Origin: Sphingomonas rosea
GTDB taxonomy: Bacteria > Pseudomonadota > Alphaproteobacteria > Sphingomonadales > Sphingomonadaceae
NCBI RefSeq assembly: GCF_039538065.1
Contig: NZ_BAABBR010000001.1
Span: 62,001 to 126,000, forward strand
Direction of reading: 5' to 3'
Length of the DNA: 64,000 nt
In this document: piece by piece, positions 8,225 to 15,644 of the stretch
How positions within the stretch are numbered: position 1 is the first letter of the stretch
Layout: every line of letters begins with the position of its first letter
The notes under the pieces: model-generated
The model's database searches: none
What the model saw: the letters and a program-made list of their open reading frames with translations, nothing else
Told to the model about the DNA's origin: nothing
Position numbers and translations under genes: made by a program

Positions 8225-9376
8225 ATGACTTCTTTGGCGCTTCCCCCAGCCCGGCCGACCGCGGCCCGATCGGCCCGTGACCTGCTGCGCGCGCACCCGC
8301 GCGAAGCGGTCGGCGGGCTGCTGCTCGCCGGCGCCGCCTTGGCCTCGATCGCCGCCGCCGCCGTCCCCCACGAGACGGCGAGCGTGCGCCAGCAGGAGGC
8401 GGCGACGCCGGTCACCGCCGTCCAGCAGATGACCCCGTTCGCGGTGCGCCAGGTCGCGCCCGACGAAGCGCAGCGCCTCAATGCGGCGGTGCCGCTCAGC
8501 GGCGGTCCCAATCCCGCCGCCGCGCCCTTTGTCCTCAAGACCGACGCCAAGACCTACGCCCGCGCCGAGGAATGCCTCGCGCAGGCGATCTATTACGAAG
8601 CGGCCCGCGAACCCGAGGAAGGCCAGCGCGCGGTCGCGCAGGTCGTCCTCAACCGGGTCCGCCACCCGGCCTATCCGGCGACCATCTGCGGCGTCGTCTA
8701 TCAGGGTGCCGAGCGTCCGACCGGCTGCCAGTTCAGCTTCACCTGCGACGGCTCGCTCGCGAGCGCGCCGATGCGCAGCTACTGGGACCGCGCCAAGCGG
8801 CTCGCCGACGAGGCCCTGAAGGGCCATGTCGCGGCCGAGGTCGGCAATGCGACCCATTATCACGCCAACTACGTGCTGCCTTACTGGGCGCCGACTCTGG
8901 TCAAGAACGCCGTGCTCGGCGCGCACATCTTCTATCGCTGGCCGGGCGGCTGGGGACAGCCCAATGCCTTCAGCCAGAAGTGGGCGCGCAAGGAGCCCGA
9001 TCCCAAGGGCCTCAAGATGGCCGCGCTGGCCGCCGAGGCGCGGTTCGCGGCGATGAAGCCCGAGACCGAGGACACCCCTGCCCTCGTCGCCCAGGCGCGC
9101 CAGGAGCTTCCGCCCGAGCTCGCCAAGCTGGTCGAGGCCGAGATCGGTCCCGACGGCAAGGGCCGTGTCGCGATGCGCATCAATGCGCCGCGCCACGACC
9201 AGATGACGCGCGAGGCCGCGCAGGCGGCGGAGAAGAACATGATCGGCTCAGCCTCGTCGAGCCTGAAGTGGGGCCTCACGGGGGCCGACACCGAGGCGGC
9301 CAGCCAGACGCCGCTTGGCAAGAAGCCGGCCGATCCGGCCCCGGCTCCGGCGCCCGCCGCCGCGTCCAGCAACTAA
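8225..9376 (+). CDS. Cell wall hydrolase, SleB/CwlJ family
   Basis: 383 aa. One N-terminal hydrophobic segment (about residues 30-48) anchors or exports the protein. The Hydrolase_2 domain spans about residues 115-235: EECLAQAIYYEAARE with the likely catalytic Glu, AVAQVVLNRVRHPAYP, GCQFSFTCDG and NATHYHANYVLPYW. In Gram-negative bacteria this fold acts on periplasmic peptidoglycan as a lytic transglycosylase-like enzyme. The long C-terminal tail is Ala/Pro-rich and low in complexity. It starts 37 bases after DUF2842, and may belong to the same transcript. Confidence 0.85.
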   Translation: MTSLALPPARPTAARSARDLLRAHPREAVGGLLLAGAALASIAAAAVPHETASVRQQEAATPVTAVQQMTPFAVRQVAPDEAQRLNAAVPLSGGPNPAAAPFVLKTDAKTYARAEECLAQAIYYEAAREPEEGQRAVAQVVLNRVRHPAYPATICGVVYQGAERPTGCQFSFTCDGSLASAPMRSYWDRAKRLADEALKGHVAAEVGNATHYHANYVLPYWAPTLVKNAVLGAHIFYRWPGGWGQPNAFSQKWARKEPDPKGLKMAALAAEARFAAMKPETEDTPALVAQARQELPPELAKLVEAEIGPDGKGRVAMRINAPRHDQMTREAAQAAEKNMIGSASSSLKWGLTGADTEAASQTPLGKKPADPAPAPAPAAASSN

Positions 9377-9443
9377 AGACAAACAGCACGCGCGAGCGCG
9401 CCCGCAGCGGGGCGCGGTGCGCCGATTTCCAACGATGGGGAAA

Positions 9444-9520
<77 letters not shown>

Positions 9521-9579
9521 GTGGTGTGGGCGGCCAACTAGGCGGCGGGCTTCCCCACGTCAATCAGGAAATCACCTGA

Positions 9580-10806
9580 TCACGGCAATTGTCGATCTTG
9601 CCGCGCGGCAGATAGCGGCGGGGCTGCCTTGGCTTCCTCTTCCTCGTCCTCTTCGCCGGCATGGGTGAGCGTGCCGTGCTCGAACAGGAAACCCGCGATA
9701 TCCGGCGTTCCCGCGGCCGCGAAGACGGTCTTGAAGATGATCAGCAGCGGGATGGCGAGCAGCGCGCCGGTGGTGCCCCAGATCCACGCCCAGAAGCTCA
9801 GCGAGATGAGGATGAGGATCGGGTTGATCTTCACCCTCTTGCCCACGACCAGCGGCGTGATGGCATTGGCCTCGACCATGTGCATGCCGATGAAGATGAG
9901 CGGCGGCAGGATCGCCTTCCATGCCTCGGCGCCGCCGAAACTGATCATCCCGCCGAGCGCCAGCAGGACCGCCGAGGCGATGGGACCAAGATAGGGGATG
10001 TAGTTCAGCACCGCGACGATGCCGCCCCACATCAGCGGCGAATCCATGCCCAGCGTCCACACGATCAGCGCCACGATCGCGCCCAGCGTCACGTTGATGA
10101 GCGTGATGGTGCCCAGATAGGTCGAGGTCGCGGTGACCATCTGCTGGATGACGCGCGCGGTCGTCAGCGCGCCCTCGAAGCTGCCGCGGCTGGTGATCGT
10201 CTGCTTGCGCATCGCGGTCCAGCCCGAGAGGAAGAAGAAGATCAGGAGCAGCGCGAAGAACATCTGGATCAGCGCATGCGGGGCCGAGTTGGTCAGCAGG
10301 TCGAGCATGCTGTTCGGCGTCTCGAGCTGCACCGTGCCGCCCTTGCCGCCCTGCGGGCTCGGCAACTGACGCACGATCCGGTCGATGAAGCCCTGGAATT
10401 TCTCGTACAGTTTGAGCGCGGGCGCGAGCGCTTCCTGGACGCGCCCGATCCGCTGCGGAAGCAGCGCGACCCAGTCGATCGCGGGGATCACGATCGAGAG
10501 GATGGCGAAGGTCGCCACCGCAATGAAGATCAGCACGCAGGCGAAGGCCGAGAGCGCCGACGGCAGGCCGCGCCGCTCGAACCATTCGAGCAGCGGCACC
10601 AGCGCGATGGCGATGACGATCGCAGCGGTGACCGGAAGGAAGAATTCCGCCCCGCCGCGCAAGGCGAAGGGAAGCGCGAAGACGAGGCCGATGCCCGCAA
10701 TGAGGGTCAGCGACGCGAGGAGGCGGTCCCGCTTGATCGTGACGTGCTCGGCAAGCGCCGCCGCATCGTCGTGGGGCTGTTCAGGGCGGGTGGCGGGTGC
10801 GTCCAT
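9580..10806 (-). CDS. AI-2E family (PerM/YdiK-like) transporter
   Basis: 408 aa inner-membrane protein. After a polar N-terminus of about 25 residues come paired hydrophobic helices (about 28-75), a helix pair near 85-115, a soluble amphipathic region (about 115-175) and further helices to about residue 375. The stretches LNYIPYLGPIASAVLLAL and HMVEANAITPLVVGKRVKINPILI are the family signatures. The tail is acidic (EEDEEEEAK). Members include autoinducer-2 exporters and Na/H antiporters, so the substrate here cannot be named. It is monocistronic, between tRNA-Asp and a DUF962 gene read in the same direction. Confidence 0.85.
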   Translation of the reverse strand: MDAPATRPEQPHDDAAALAEHVTIKRDRLLASLTLIAGIGLVFALPFALRGGAEFFLPVTAAIVIAIALVPLLEWFERRGLPSALSAFACVLIFIAVATFAILSIVIPAIDWVALLPQRIGRVQEALAPALKLYEKFQGFIDRIVRQLPSPQGGKGGTVQLETPNSMLDLLTNSAPHALIQMFFALLLIFFFLSGWTAMRKQTITSRGSFEGALTTARVIQQMVTATSTYLGTITLINVTLGAIVALIVWTLGMDSPLMWGGIVAVLNYIPYLGPIASAVLLALGGMISFGGAEAWKAILPPLIFIGMHMVEANAITPLVVGKRVKINPILILISLSFWAWIWGTTGALLAIPLLIIFKTVFAAAGTPDIAGFLFEHGTLTHAGEEDEEEEAKAAPPLSAARQDRQLP

Positions 10807-10833
10807 GCGACCTTCTATCTGGCGAACCGCCGC

Positions 10834-11169
10834 TTAACCAGCGTCCACCCCGGCCCGGACAAGATGGGGCCCGAGCCGGCCGCTCACCGCGAGGAAGAAC
10901 ATGCGGAAGTCGCTGAGCAGGCTCCACCAGGGGTGGGTGAAGGTGGCGGGGCGATTCTTCTCGACGAAGAAATGCGCGAACCAGGCAAAGCCGTAACCGC
11001 CGACCGGCATCGCGAGCGCCCACCAGCCATTGCCCGTCACGACCAGCGCCGCCGCGGCCGCGAGGACCAGCGCGGTGCCGACATAATGGATGGCCCGCGT
11101 TCGGCGGGCGGAATGCTCGCGCAGATAGTGCAGCCAGAAGTCGCGGTAATCGGGGATCCGCTCAGCCAT
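10834..11169 (-). CDS. DUF962/Mpo1-like membrane protein
   Basis: 111 aa. The order is DYRDFWLHYLREHS, RTRAIHYVGTAL, a hydrophobic helix, a second helix VGGYGFAWFAHFFVEKNRPATFTHPWWSLLSDFRM-type region (given here only as key parts: FAHFFVEKN and HPWWSLLSDF). These His-bearing motifs match the DUF962 family, whose yeast member Mpo1 is an Fe-dependent dioxygenase of 2-hydroxy fatty acids. Whether the bacterial protein has the same activity is inference. Its ATG is 27 bases upstream of nothing recognisable; the stop is 27 bases before the AI-2E transporter start, so both may share a transcript. Confidence 0.8.
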   Translation of the reverse strand: MAERIPDYRDFWLHYLREHSARRTRAIHYVGTALVLAAAAALVVTGNGWWALAMPVGGYGFAWFAHFFVEKNRPATFTHPWWSLLSDFRMFFLAVSGRLGPHLVRAGVDAG

Positions 11170-11241
11170 GGTGGAACGCTAGCGCCGCTTGCTCGTCTGC
11201 TCAATCGACCTCTTCACCTGCCCGTCCGGAGAAACTTCCCC

Positions 11242-12138
11242 ATGCGCGTTGCCCCCTTCACCCTCGCTTTGTCGCTCGTCCTCGCCGCTGCCGCCGGCGC
11301 CGCCGCCTTCGCCCAGACCCCCGCCCCCGTCGCCCCCGCCGCGCAGGACGTGCGGCTCGGCGCGCTGCGCGTGACCCCGGTCCGCGACGGCGCCAATCCG
11401 GTGCCTAATGACGGTTCGGTGTTCGGTAAGGACGTGGGGCCGGCCGCCGTCGCCGCTTTCCTCCGCACCAAGGGCCAGCCGACCGACACCATTCCGCTCA
11501 ACGTCGGCGGCCTGCTCGTGCGCGGCATCCCGGGGCGCGTGGTGCTGATCGACACGGGCAATGACCCGAAGAAGGGCGGCCAGCTGATGGCGAGCCTCGC
11601 CCGGGCCGGCGTCCGCCCCGGCGACGTCACCGACATCCTCATCACCCACGGTCATGGCGACCATATCGGCGGGCTGGTCGATGCGTCCGGTCGCCGCGCC
11701 TTCCCGCGCGCCACGGTCCGGATGTCGGCGCCCGAATGGGCCTATGTCCGAACGCAGGACGCATCCAAGGAGATCGCCGGCGCCATTTCCGCGCGGGTGC
11801 GGACCTTCGCGCCCGGCGCCGCGGTGCTGCCGGGGATCGTCGCGGTCCCGCTGCGCGGCCACACGCCGGGCCACAGCGGCTACCGGATCACCTCGGGCCG
11901 CCAGAGCCTGCTCGACATCGGGGATACCGCGCACAGCTCGGTGATCTCGCTCGGCCATCCCGAGTGGACGATCGGCTACGACGGCAACAAGATGCTGGGA
12001 GAGCGAACCCGGATCACCGAGCTCGCGCGGATCGCGGGCACCGGCACGCTGATCTTCGCGCCGCATTTCCCCTATCCGGGAATCGGCCGGGTGGTGCGCA
12101 GCCGGCCGGGCTATGCCTGGCAGCCGGCGCTTCGTTGA
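11242..12138 (+). CDS. Periplasmic metallo-beta-lactamase-fold hydrolase
   Basis: 298 aa with a clear Sec signal peptide (MRVAPFTLALSLVLAAA, cleavage near AFAQ). The metal site ITHGHGDHIGG (HxHxDH) lies near residue 135; later metal ligands are RGHTPGHSGY and LLDIGDTAH, and a final His in IFAPHFPYPG. This pattern fits the MBL-fold group that includes quorum-quenching lactonases and other secreted hydrolases. The substrate is unknown. The ATG at 11242 gives the signal peptide; the open frame upstream is antisense to the two genes before it. The gene stands alone and its stop lies seven bases before tRNA-Leu on the other strand. Confidence 0.85.
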   Translation: MRVAPFTLALSLVLAAAAGAAAFAQTPAPVAPAAQDVRLGALRVTPVRDGANPVPNDGSVFGKDVGPAAVAAFLRTKGQPTDTIPLNVGGLLVRGIPGRVVLIDTGNDPKKGGQLMASLARAGVRPGDVTDILITHGHGDHIGGLVDASGRRAFPRATVRMSAPEWAYVRTQDASKEIAGAISARVRTFAPGAAVLPGIVAVPLRGHTPGHSGYRITSGRQSLLDIGDTAHSSVISLGHPEWTIGYDGNKMLGERTRITELARIAGTGTLIFAPHFPYPGIGRVVRSRPGYAWQPALR

Positions 12139-12145
12139 GCTTGGC

Positions 12146-12229
12146 TGGTACGGGCGGTCGGACTCGAACCGACAAGGATTGCTCCGGCGGATTTTGAGTC
12201 CGCTGCGTCTACCATTCCGCCACGCCCGC
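12146..12229 (-). tRNA. tRNA-Leu (CAA)
   Basis: Minus strand, 84 bases with encoded CCA. The anticodon arm GCGGA-CTCAAAA-TCCGC gives anticodon CAA (Leu, UUG codons), with a class II variable arm (about CGGAGCAATCCTTG). The acceptor starts GCGGGCG and ends CGCCCGT-A-CCA, so base pair 1-72 is a G·U wobble rather than G-C. Confidence 0.95.
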
Positions 12230-12285
12230 GTGGAATGCGGCTCGCCCCTAGCGCGGTTTCGCGCCGGGGGCGAGACCCTGTCGGC

Positions 12286-12714
12286 TCAGCGGGCGAAGGA
12301 GAAAGCGGTCGGGCTCGGACCCCAGCGGTTGGGGACCTTGCTGCCTTCCTTGACCCAGTGACGCAGCAGCGCGGCAAAGAAGATCAGCGCAGTGCCGATG
12401 ACGCCGAGGCGGACCATCTGCGGGAGCAGACCCGGAAAGGCCGCGAGCCAACCCGCCGCGAACATCATGACGATCGGGATCAGCATTTCCTTGCCCGAGC
12501 AATTGACGTCGTGGAGGCGGCGCACCGCAACCGACATCGAGGGCACCAGCAGGACCAGCCCGATGATCCCGCCGAAGCGCAGGCCGAACAGCCCGCCCAC
12601 CATGCTCAGGAGGAGCATGAAGCCGAGGAAGATCCAGAATTCCGAGCGCGAGGCCCGGCCCTTGAAGTCGGCATAGTGACGAAAGCTATGCCCGATCGAT
12701 TCGAACGCACCCAT
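12286..12714 (-). CDS. DUF805 membrane protein
   Basis: 142 aa. The N-terminus HYADFKGRASRSEFWIF is the DUF805 signature (F-x-GRASRxEFW), followed by hydrophobic helices and the second signature SVAVRRLHDVNCSGKEM. About four transmembrane helices are visible. The C-terminal tail is short and basic. The function of DUF805 proteins is not known. The gene is monocistronic, between tRNA-Leu and comM; the 84-base gap to comM shows nothing distinctive. Confidence 0.88.
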   Translation of the reverse strand: MGAFESIGHSFRHYADFKGRASRSEFWIFLGFMLLLSMVGGLFGLRFGGIIGLVLLVPSMSVAVRRLHDVNCSGKEMLIPIVMMFAAGWLAAFPGLLPQMVRLGVIGTALIFFAALLRHWVKEGSKVPNRWGPSPTAFSFAR

Positions 12715-12798
12715 GACGGTCCCCTTTTACGTTGCGCGGAAGATTGCGGCCGATCCGTTAATTTCGCGTTGCGTTCCCGCCGCGTTAGTCGTGCCCGG

Positions 12799-14307
12799 TC
12801 AGGCACGCGGCGCGACGCGACGGTAGCTGAGGGCCTCGGCGATATGGATTCGCCCGACCGTCTCCGCCCCGGCGAGGTCGGCGATGGTGCGGGCGACTCG
12901 CAACACGCGGTGGTAGCCGCGCGCGGACAGGCGCATCGCGGCCGACGCGTCGGCGAGGAGCTTTCGGCCCGGCTCGTCGGGCGTGGCGACGGCGTCGAGG
13001 ATGTCGCCATCGGCCTCGGCATTGGTCCTCGGCCCGTGGCCATTGTAGCGCGCGGTCTGGACGCTCCGCGCCCGTGCGACGCGCTCGGCCACCACGGTGC
13101 TTCCTTCCGATGGCGGCGGTAGCGACAGGTCGGCAGCGCTGACCCCGGCCACCTCGACATGAAGGTCGATCCGGTCGAGCAGCGGACCTGACACCCGCGC
13201 CTGATAGTCGGCGGCGCAGCGCGGCGCGCGGGTGCAGGCGAGCGCCGCATCGCCGAGGTGCCCGCAGCGGCACGGGTTCATCGCCGCGATCAGCTGGACC
13301 CGCGCCGGAAAGGTCAGGTGGCTGTTCGCCCGGGCGACGCTGACCGTCCCGGTCTCGAGGGGCTGACGGAGGCTGTCGAGCACCGCGCGCTGGAACTCGG
13401 GCAATTCGTCGAGAAACAGGACGCCGAGATGCGCGAGGCTGATCTCGCCCGGCCGCACCTTGAGGCCGCCGCCGACCAGCGCCGGCATCGAGGCGCTGTG
13501 GTGCGGCGCCCGGAACGGACGTCGGCGCTTCATCTGCCCGCCTTCCATCGTGCCCGCGACCGACGCGACCATCGACACTTCGAGTGCTTCGGCGGGGCTC
13601 AGCGGCGGGAGGATTCCGGGCAGGCACGAGGCGAGCAGCGACTTGCCCGCGCCCGGCGGCCCGCTCATCAGCAGGTTGTGGCCACCGGCGGCGGCGATCT
13701 CGAGCGCGCGCTTGGCGACTTCCTGTCCCTTGACCTGGACGAGGTCCGGACCGCCCGCCGCCGGCTCCGCCTCGCCCGGCGGCGGCGCGGGCAGGAGCGT
13801 CGTGCCCTTGAGGTGTGCGAACAGCGCCAGCAGGTCGGGTGCGGCGAGCACCTCGACTTCCCCCGCCCAGGCCGCTTCGGCGCCTTGGGCGGCGGGACAG
13901 ATCAGTCCCTTGTCCTCCTGCGCGGCGTGAAGCGCGGCGAGCAGCACGCCCGGCGATCCGGCGATCCGGCCGTCGAGGCTCAGTTCACCCACCACCACGT
14001 AATGCGACAGCATCTCGGCATCGACCGCGCCGACCGCCGCCAGCAGCCCGAGCGCGATCGGCAGGTCGAAATGGCTGCCCTCCTTCGGGAGGTCGGCCGG
14101 CGAGAGGTTGATGGTGATGACCTTGGGCGGCAACGCGAGCCCGATGGCGGAAAGTGCGGCGCGAACCCGCTCGCGACTCTCGGCGACCGCCTTGTCGGGC
14201 AGGCCGACGATGACGAAGCGCGGGATCCCGGTCGCCAGCTGGACCTGCACCTCGACCGCGCGTGCCTCGAGGCCGAGATAGGCGACGGTGCTGACGATCG
14301 CGACCAT
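12799..14307 (-). CDS. comM: YifB/ComM family Mg-chelatase-like AAA+ ATPase
   Basis: 502 aa, full length. The N-terminal ChlI-like domain starts with AYLGLEARAVEVQVQL and contains the Lon-type fold. The AAA+ core holds Walker A GPPGAGKS (near residue 215) and Walker B LFLDELPEF (near 295). A Cys-rich insertion MNPCRCGHLGD...CTRAPRC is typical of the family, as is the C-terminal arginine-rich RVLRVARTIADLAG. ComM acts as a branch-migration helicase in natural transformation in some Gram-negatives. Here it is monocistronic and divergent from the small membrane gene at 14443. Confidence 0.93.
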   Translation of the reverse strand: MVAIVSTVAYLGLEARAVEVQVQLATGIPRFVIVGLPDKAVAESRERVRAALSAIGLALPPKVITINLSPADLPKEGSHFDLPIALGLLAAVGAVDAEMLSHYVVVGELSLDGRIAGSPGVLLAALHAAQEDKGLICPAAQGAEAAWAGEVEVLAAPDLLALFAHLKGTTLLPAPPPGEAEPAAGGPDLVQVKGQEVAKRALEIAAAGGHNLLMSGPPGAGKSLLASCLPGILPPLSPAEALEVSMVASVAGTMEGGQMKRRRPFRAPHHSASMPALVGGGLKVRPGEISLAHLGVLFLDELPEFQRAVLDSLRQPLETGTVSVARANSHLTFPARVQLIAAMNPCRCGHLGDAALACTRAPRCAADYQARVSGPLLDRIDLHVEVAGVSAADLSLPPPSEGSTVVAERVARARSVQTARYNGHGPRTNAEADGDILDAVATPDEPGRKLLADASAAMRLSARGYHRVLRVARTIADLAGAETVGRIHIAEALSYRRVAPRA

Positions 14308-14442
14308 CAGTCGCGCGTCCCCGGCACCAGCAATGCGACGAACAATTGTCCCCCTAGCTCGGCAGGGCGAAGACTATGGCAAGCCCGGCCAACGCACAAG
14401 CGGCCCTTGGCCCGACCGTCTTAGCTTCCTACATCACCGCCC

Positions 14443-14868
14443 ATGACGCTGCGGCAACGCTTTCAAGCCATCCGCGACACGCGCCTGTTCCAGGGCGTGG
14501 TGTTCGCCACCGGCGTGCTCCTGATCCTGGTGACGCCGCTGGTCAGCGCGCTGCCCGGTCCGGGCGGCATCTTCGTCTTTGCCGCCGGCCTCACGCTCAT
14601 CCTGCGCTCGAGCCTGTGGGCGAAGAAGCATTATGTCCGGTTCAAGCGCTGGCAGCCCCGCGCCGGCGGCTGGGCCGACTGGGGACTCCGCCGCGCCAGC
14701 GCCAAGCGGCGCGAGGCCATCCGCAAGGAGCGCGAACGGGCCGAATCGCCGCCACCGGGCGAAGCGCCGCGGATCGACGATCCGCTCCCCGGCGCCGGGA
14801 TGGAACTCTCTCCCGTCGATCACGGACCGGCCGCCAGCGCGCGTGCCTCGACGCCACCCCAGCATTGA
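14443..14868 (+). CDS. Small PGPGW-like transmembrane protein
   Basis: 141 aa. One hydrophobic helix (about residues 17-35) is followed by the turn LPGPGG and a second helix (about 42-58), then a basic SSLWAKKHYVRFKRW and a polar, charged C-terminus rich in Arg, Glu and Pro. The LPGPGG turn between two helices resembles the putative PGPGW transmembrane family; this match is from memory. It lies upstream of rpmH and is separated from it by a terminator-like hairpin. Function unknown. Confidence 0.7.
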   Translation: MTLRQRFQAIRDTRLFQGVVFATGVLLILVTPLVSALPGPGGIFVFAAGLTLILRSSLWAKKHYVRFKRWQPRAGGWADWGLRRASAKRREAIRKERERAESPPPGEAPRIDDPLPGAGMELSPVDHGPAASARASTPPQH

Positions 14869-14908
14869 CTTGCCAGCCTGCCTTGAGTATCGGCCCCGCA
14901 AGAACGGC

Positions 14909-14936
14909 GGCTGCCCTCGATGGGGCGGCCCTTTTT
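14909..14936 (+). terminator. Terminator or attenuator hairpin ahead of rpmH
   Basis: GGCTGCCC (14909-14916) pairs with GGGCGGCC (14923-14930) through a 6-base loop with one T·G, followed by C and TTTTT. It could end the upstream membrane-protein transcript or act as an attenuator in the leader of the rpmH operon. It lies 26 bases before the rpmH start. Confidence 0.65.
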
Positions 14937-14954
14937 ATTCCAACTCTCAAGGCA

Positions 14955-15419
14955 ATGAGCGATGAAGCGCACTTTCCAGCCCAGCAACCTCGTCCGCAAG
15001 CGGCGTCACGGCTTCCGTTCGCGCTCGGCGACGGTGGGCGGTCGCAAGGTGCTGGCGGCGCGCCGCGCCCGCGGCCGCAAGAAGCTCAGCGCCTAGTCAC
15101 CCTAAGCAAGCGTGCCGACTTTCTGGCTGCCAATGGCGGCCGGCGAGCGGCCATGCCCGGCTTCGTCCTGCTGGTCCGCCCGCGCGGCGACGACTCGGCA
15201 CAGAAGCGGGTCGGCTTCACGGTCACCAAGAAGATCGGCAACGCCGTCGTCCGTAACCGCATGAAACGGCGGCTGCGCGCGCTGGCGGCCGAGATGCTAC
15301 CCGAAGGCGGCACGGCCGGGGCCGATCACATCCTGATCGGACGCCAAGGCGGGATCGAGCGCGATTTCGCCCTCCTCCGCGCGGACCTCGCCAAGGCGCT
15401 GCGCAAGGTTGCGGCATGA
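14955..15419 (+). CDS. rnpA: RNase P protein component, extended frame enclosing rpmH
   Basis: 154 aa if started at ATG 14955. The conserved part begins near residue 48: [48 protein letters not shown] (RNR motif) and DHILIGRQG. It is the protein subunit of RNase P, which trims tRNA 5' ends. Between ATG 14955 and an internal ATG 15148-ish inside the conserved domain, this frame has no ATG, GTG or TTG, so the upstream ATG, seven bases before the rpmH start, is the only canonical choice. rpmH then lies entirely inside rnpA in another frame. The first 47 residues are Pro/Arg/Gln-rich and not family-like. The stop overlaps yidD (ATGA). Confidence 0.8.
   Translation: MSDEAHFPAQQPRPQAASRLPFALGDGGRSQGAGGAPRPRPQEAQRLVTLSKRADFLAANGGRRAAMPGFVLLVRPRGDDSAQKRVGFTVTKKIGNAVVRNRMKRRLRALAAEMLPEGGTAGADHILIGRQGGIERDFALLRADLAKALRKVAA
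14962..15096 (+). CDS. rpmH: 50S ribosomal protein L34
   Basis: 44 aa, exact family length. It starts [19 protein letters not shown] and ends in a basic RGRKKLSA tail. It binds 23S rRNA in the large subunit. AAGG at 14949-14952 lies 9 bases before this ATG, so the ribosome site fits L34 better than the overlapping rnpA start. It is fully nested within the extended rnpA frame. The order rpmH-rnpA-yidD-yidC is the universal one. Confidence 0.97.
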   Translation: MKRTFQPSNLVRKRRHGFRSRSATVGGRKVLAARRARGRKKLSA

Positions 15420-15628
15420 TCGCCAGGCTCCTCATCCTGCTCGCTCGCGGGTGGCAATTGGGTCCGAGCGCGATCCTGCCGCCCTCCTGCCGCTTCCAGC
15501 CCAGCTGTTCCGCCTATGCAATCACCGCCTGGCGCCGCTATGGGGCGCTTCGCGGGAGCTGGCTCGCATTGAAGAGAATCGGCCGCTGCCATCCCTGGGG
15601 CGGCCAGGGCCCTGACCCGGTACCCTGA
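15416..15628 (+). CDS. yidD: Membrane protein insertion efficiency factor YidD
   Basis: 70 aa. The three conserved cysteines are in PPSCRFQPSCSAYA and GRCHPWGGQG, the family signatures; the N-terminus is an amphipathic membrane-binding helix. YidD assists YidC-dependent insertion of inner-membrane proteins. Its ATG overlaps the rnpA TGA by four bases, and yidC starts 16 bases after its stop. Confidence 0.93.
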   Translation: MIARLLILLARGWQLGPSAILPPSCRFQPSCSAYAITAWRRYGALRGSWLALKRIGRCHPWGGQGPDPVP

Positions 15629-15644
15629 CGAGGATCGAACTCAA

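Noticed and set aside
12790..12807. Hairpin CGTGCC-cggtca-GGCACG as comM terminator
   Set aside because: It overlaps the comM stop codon, the stem is only six bases and no T-tract follows.
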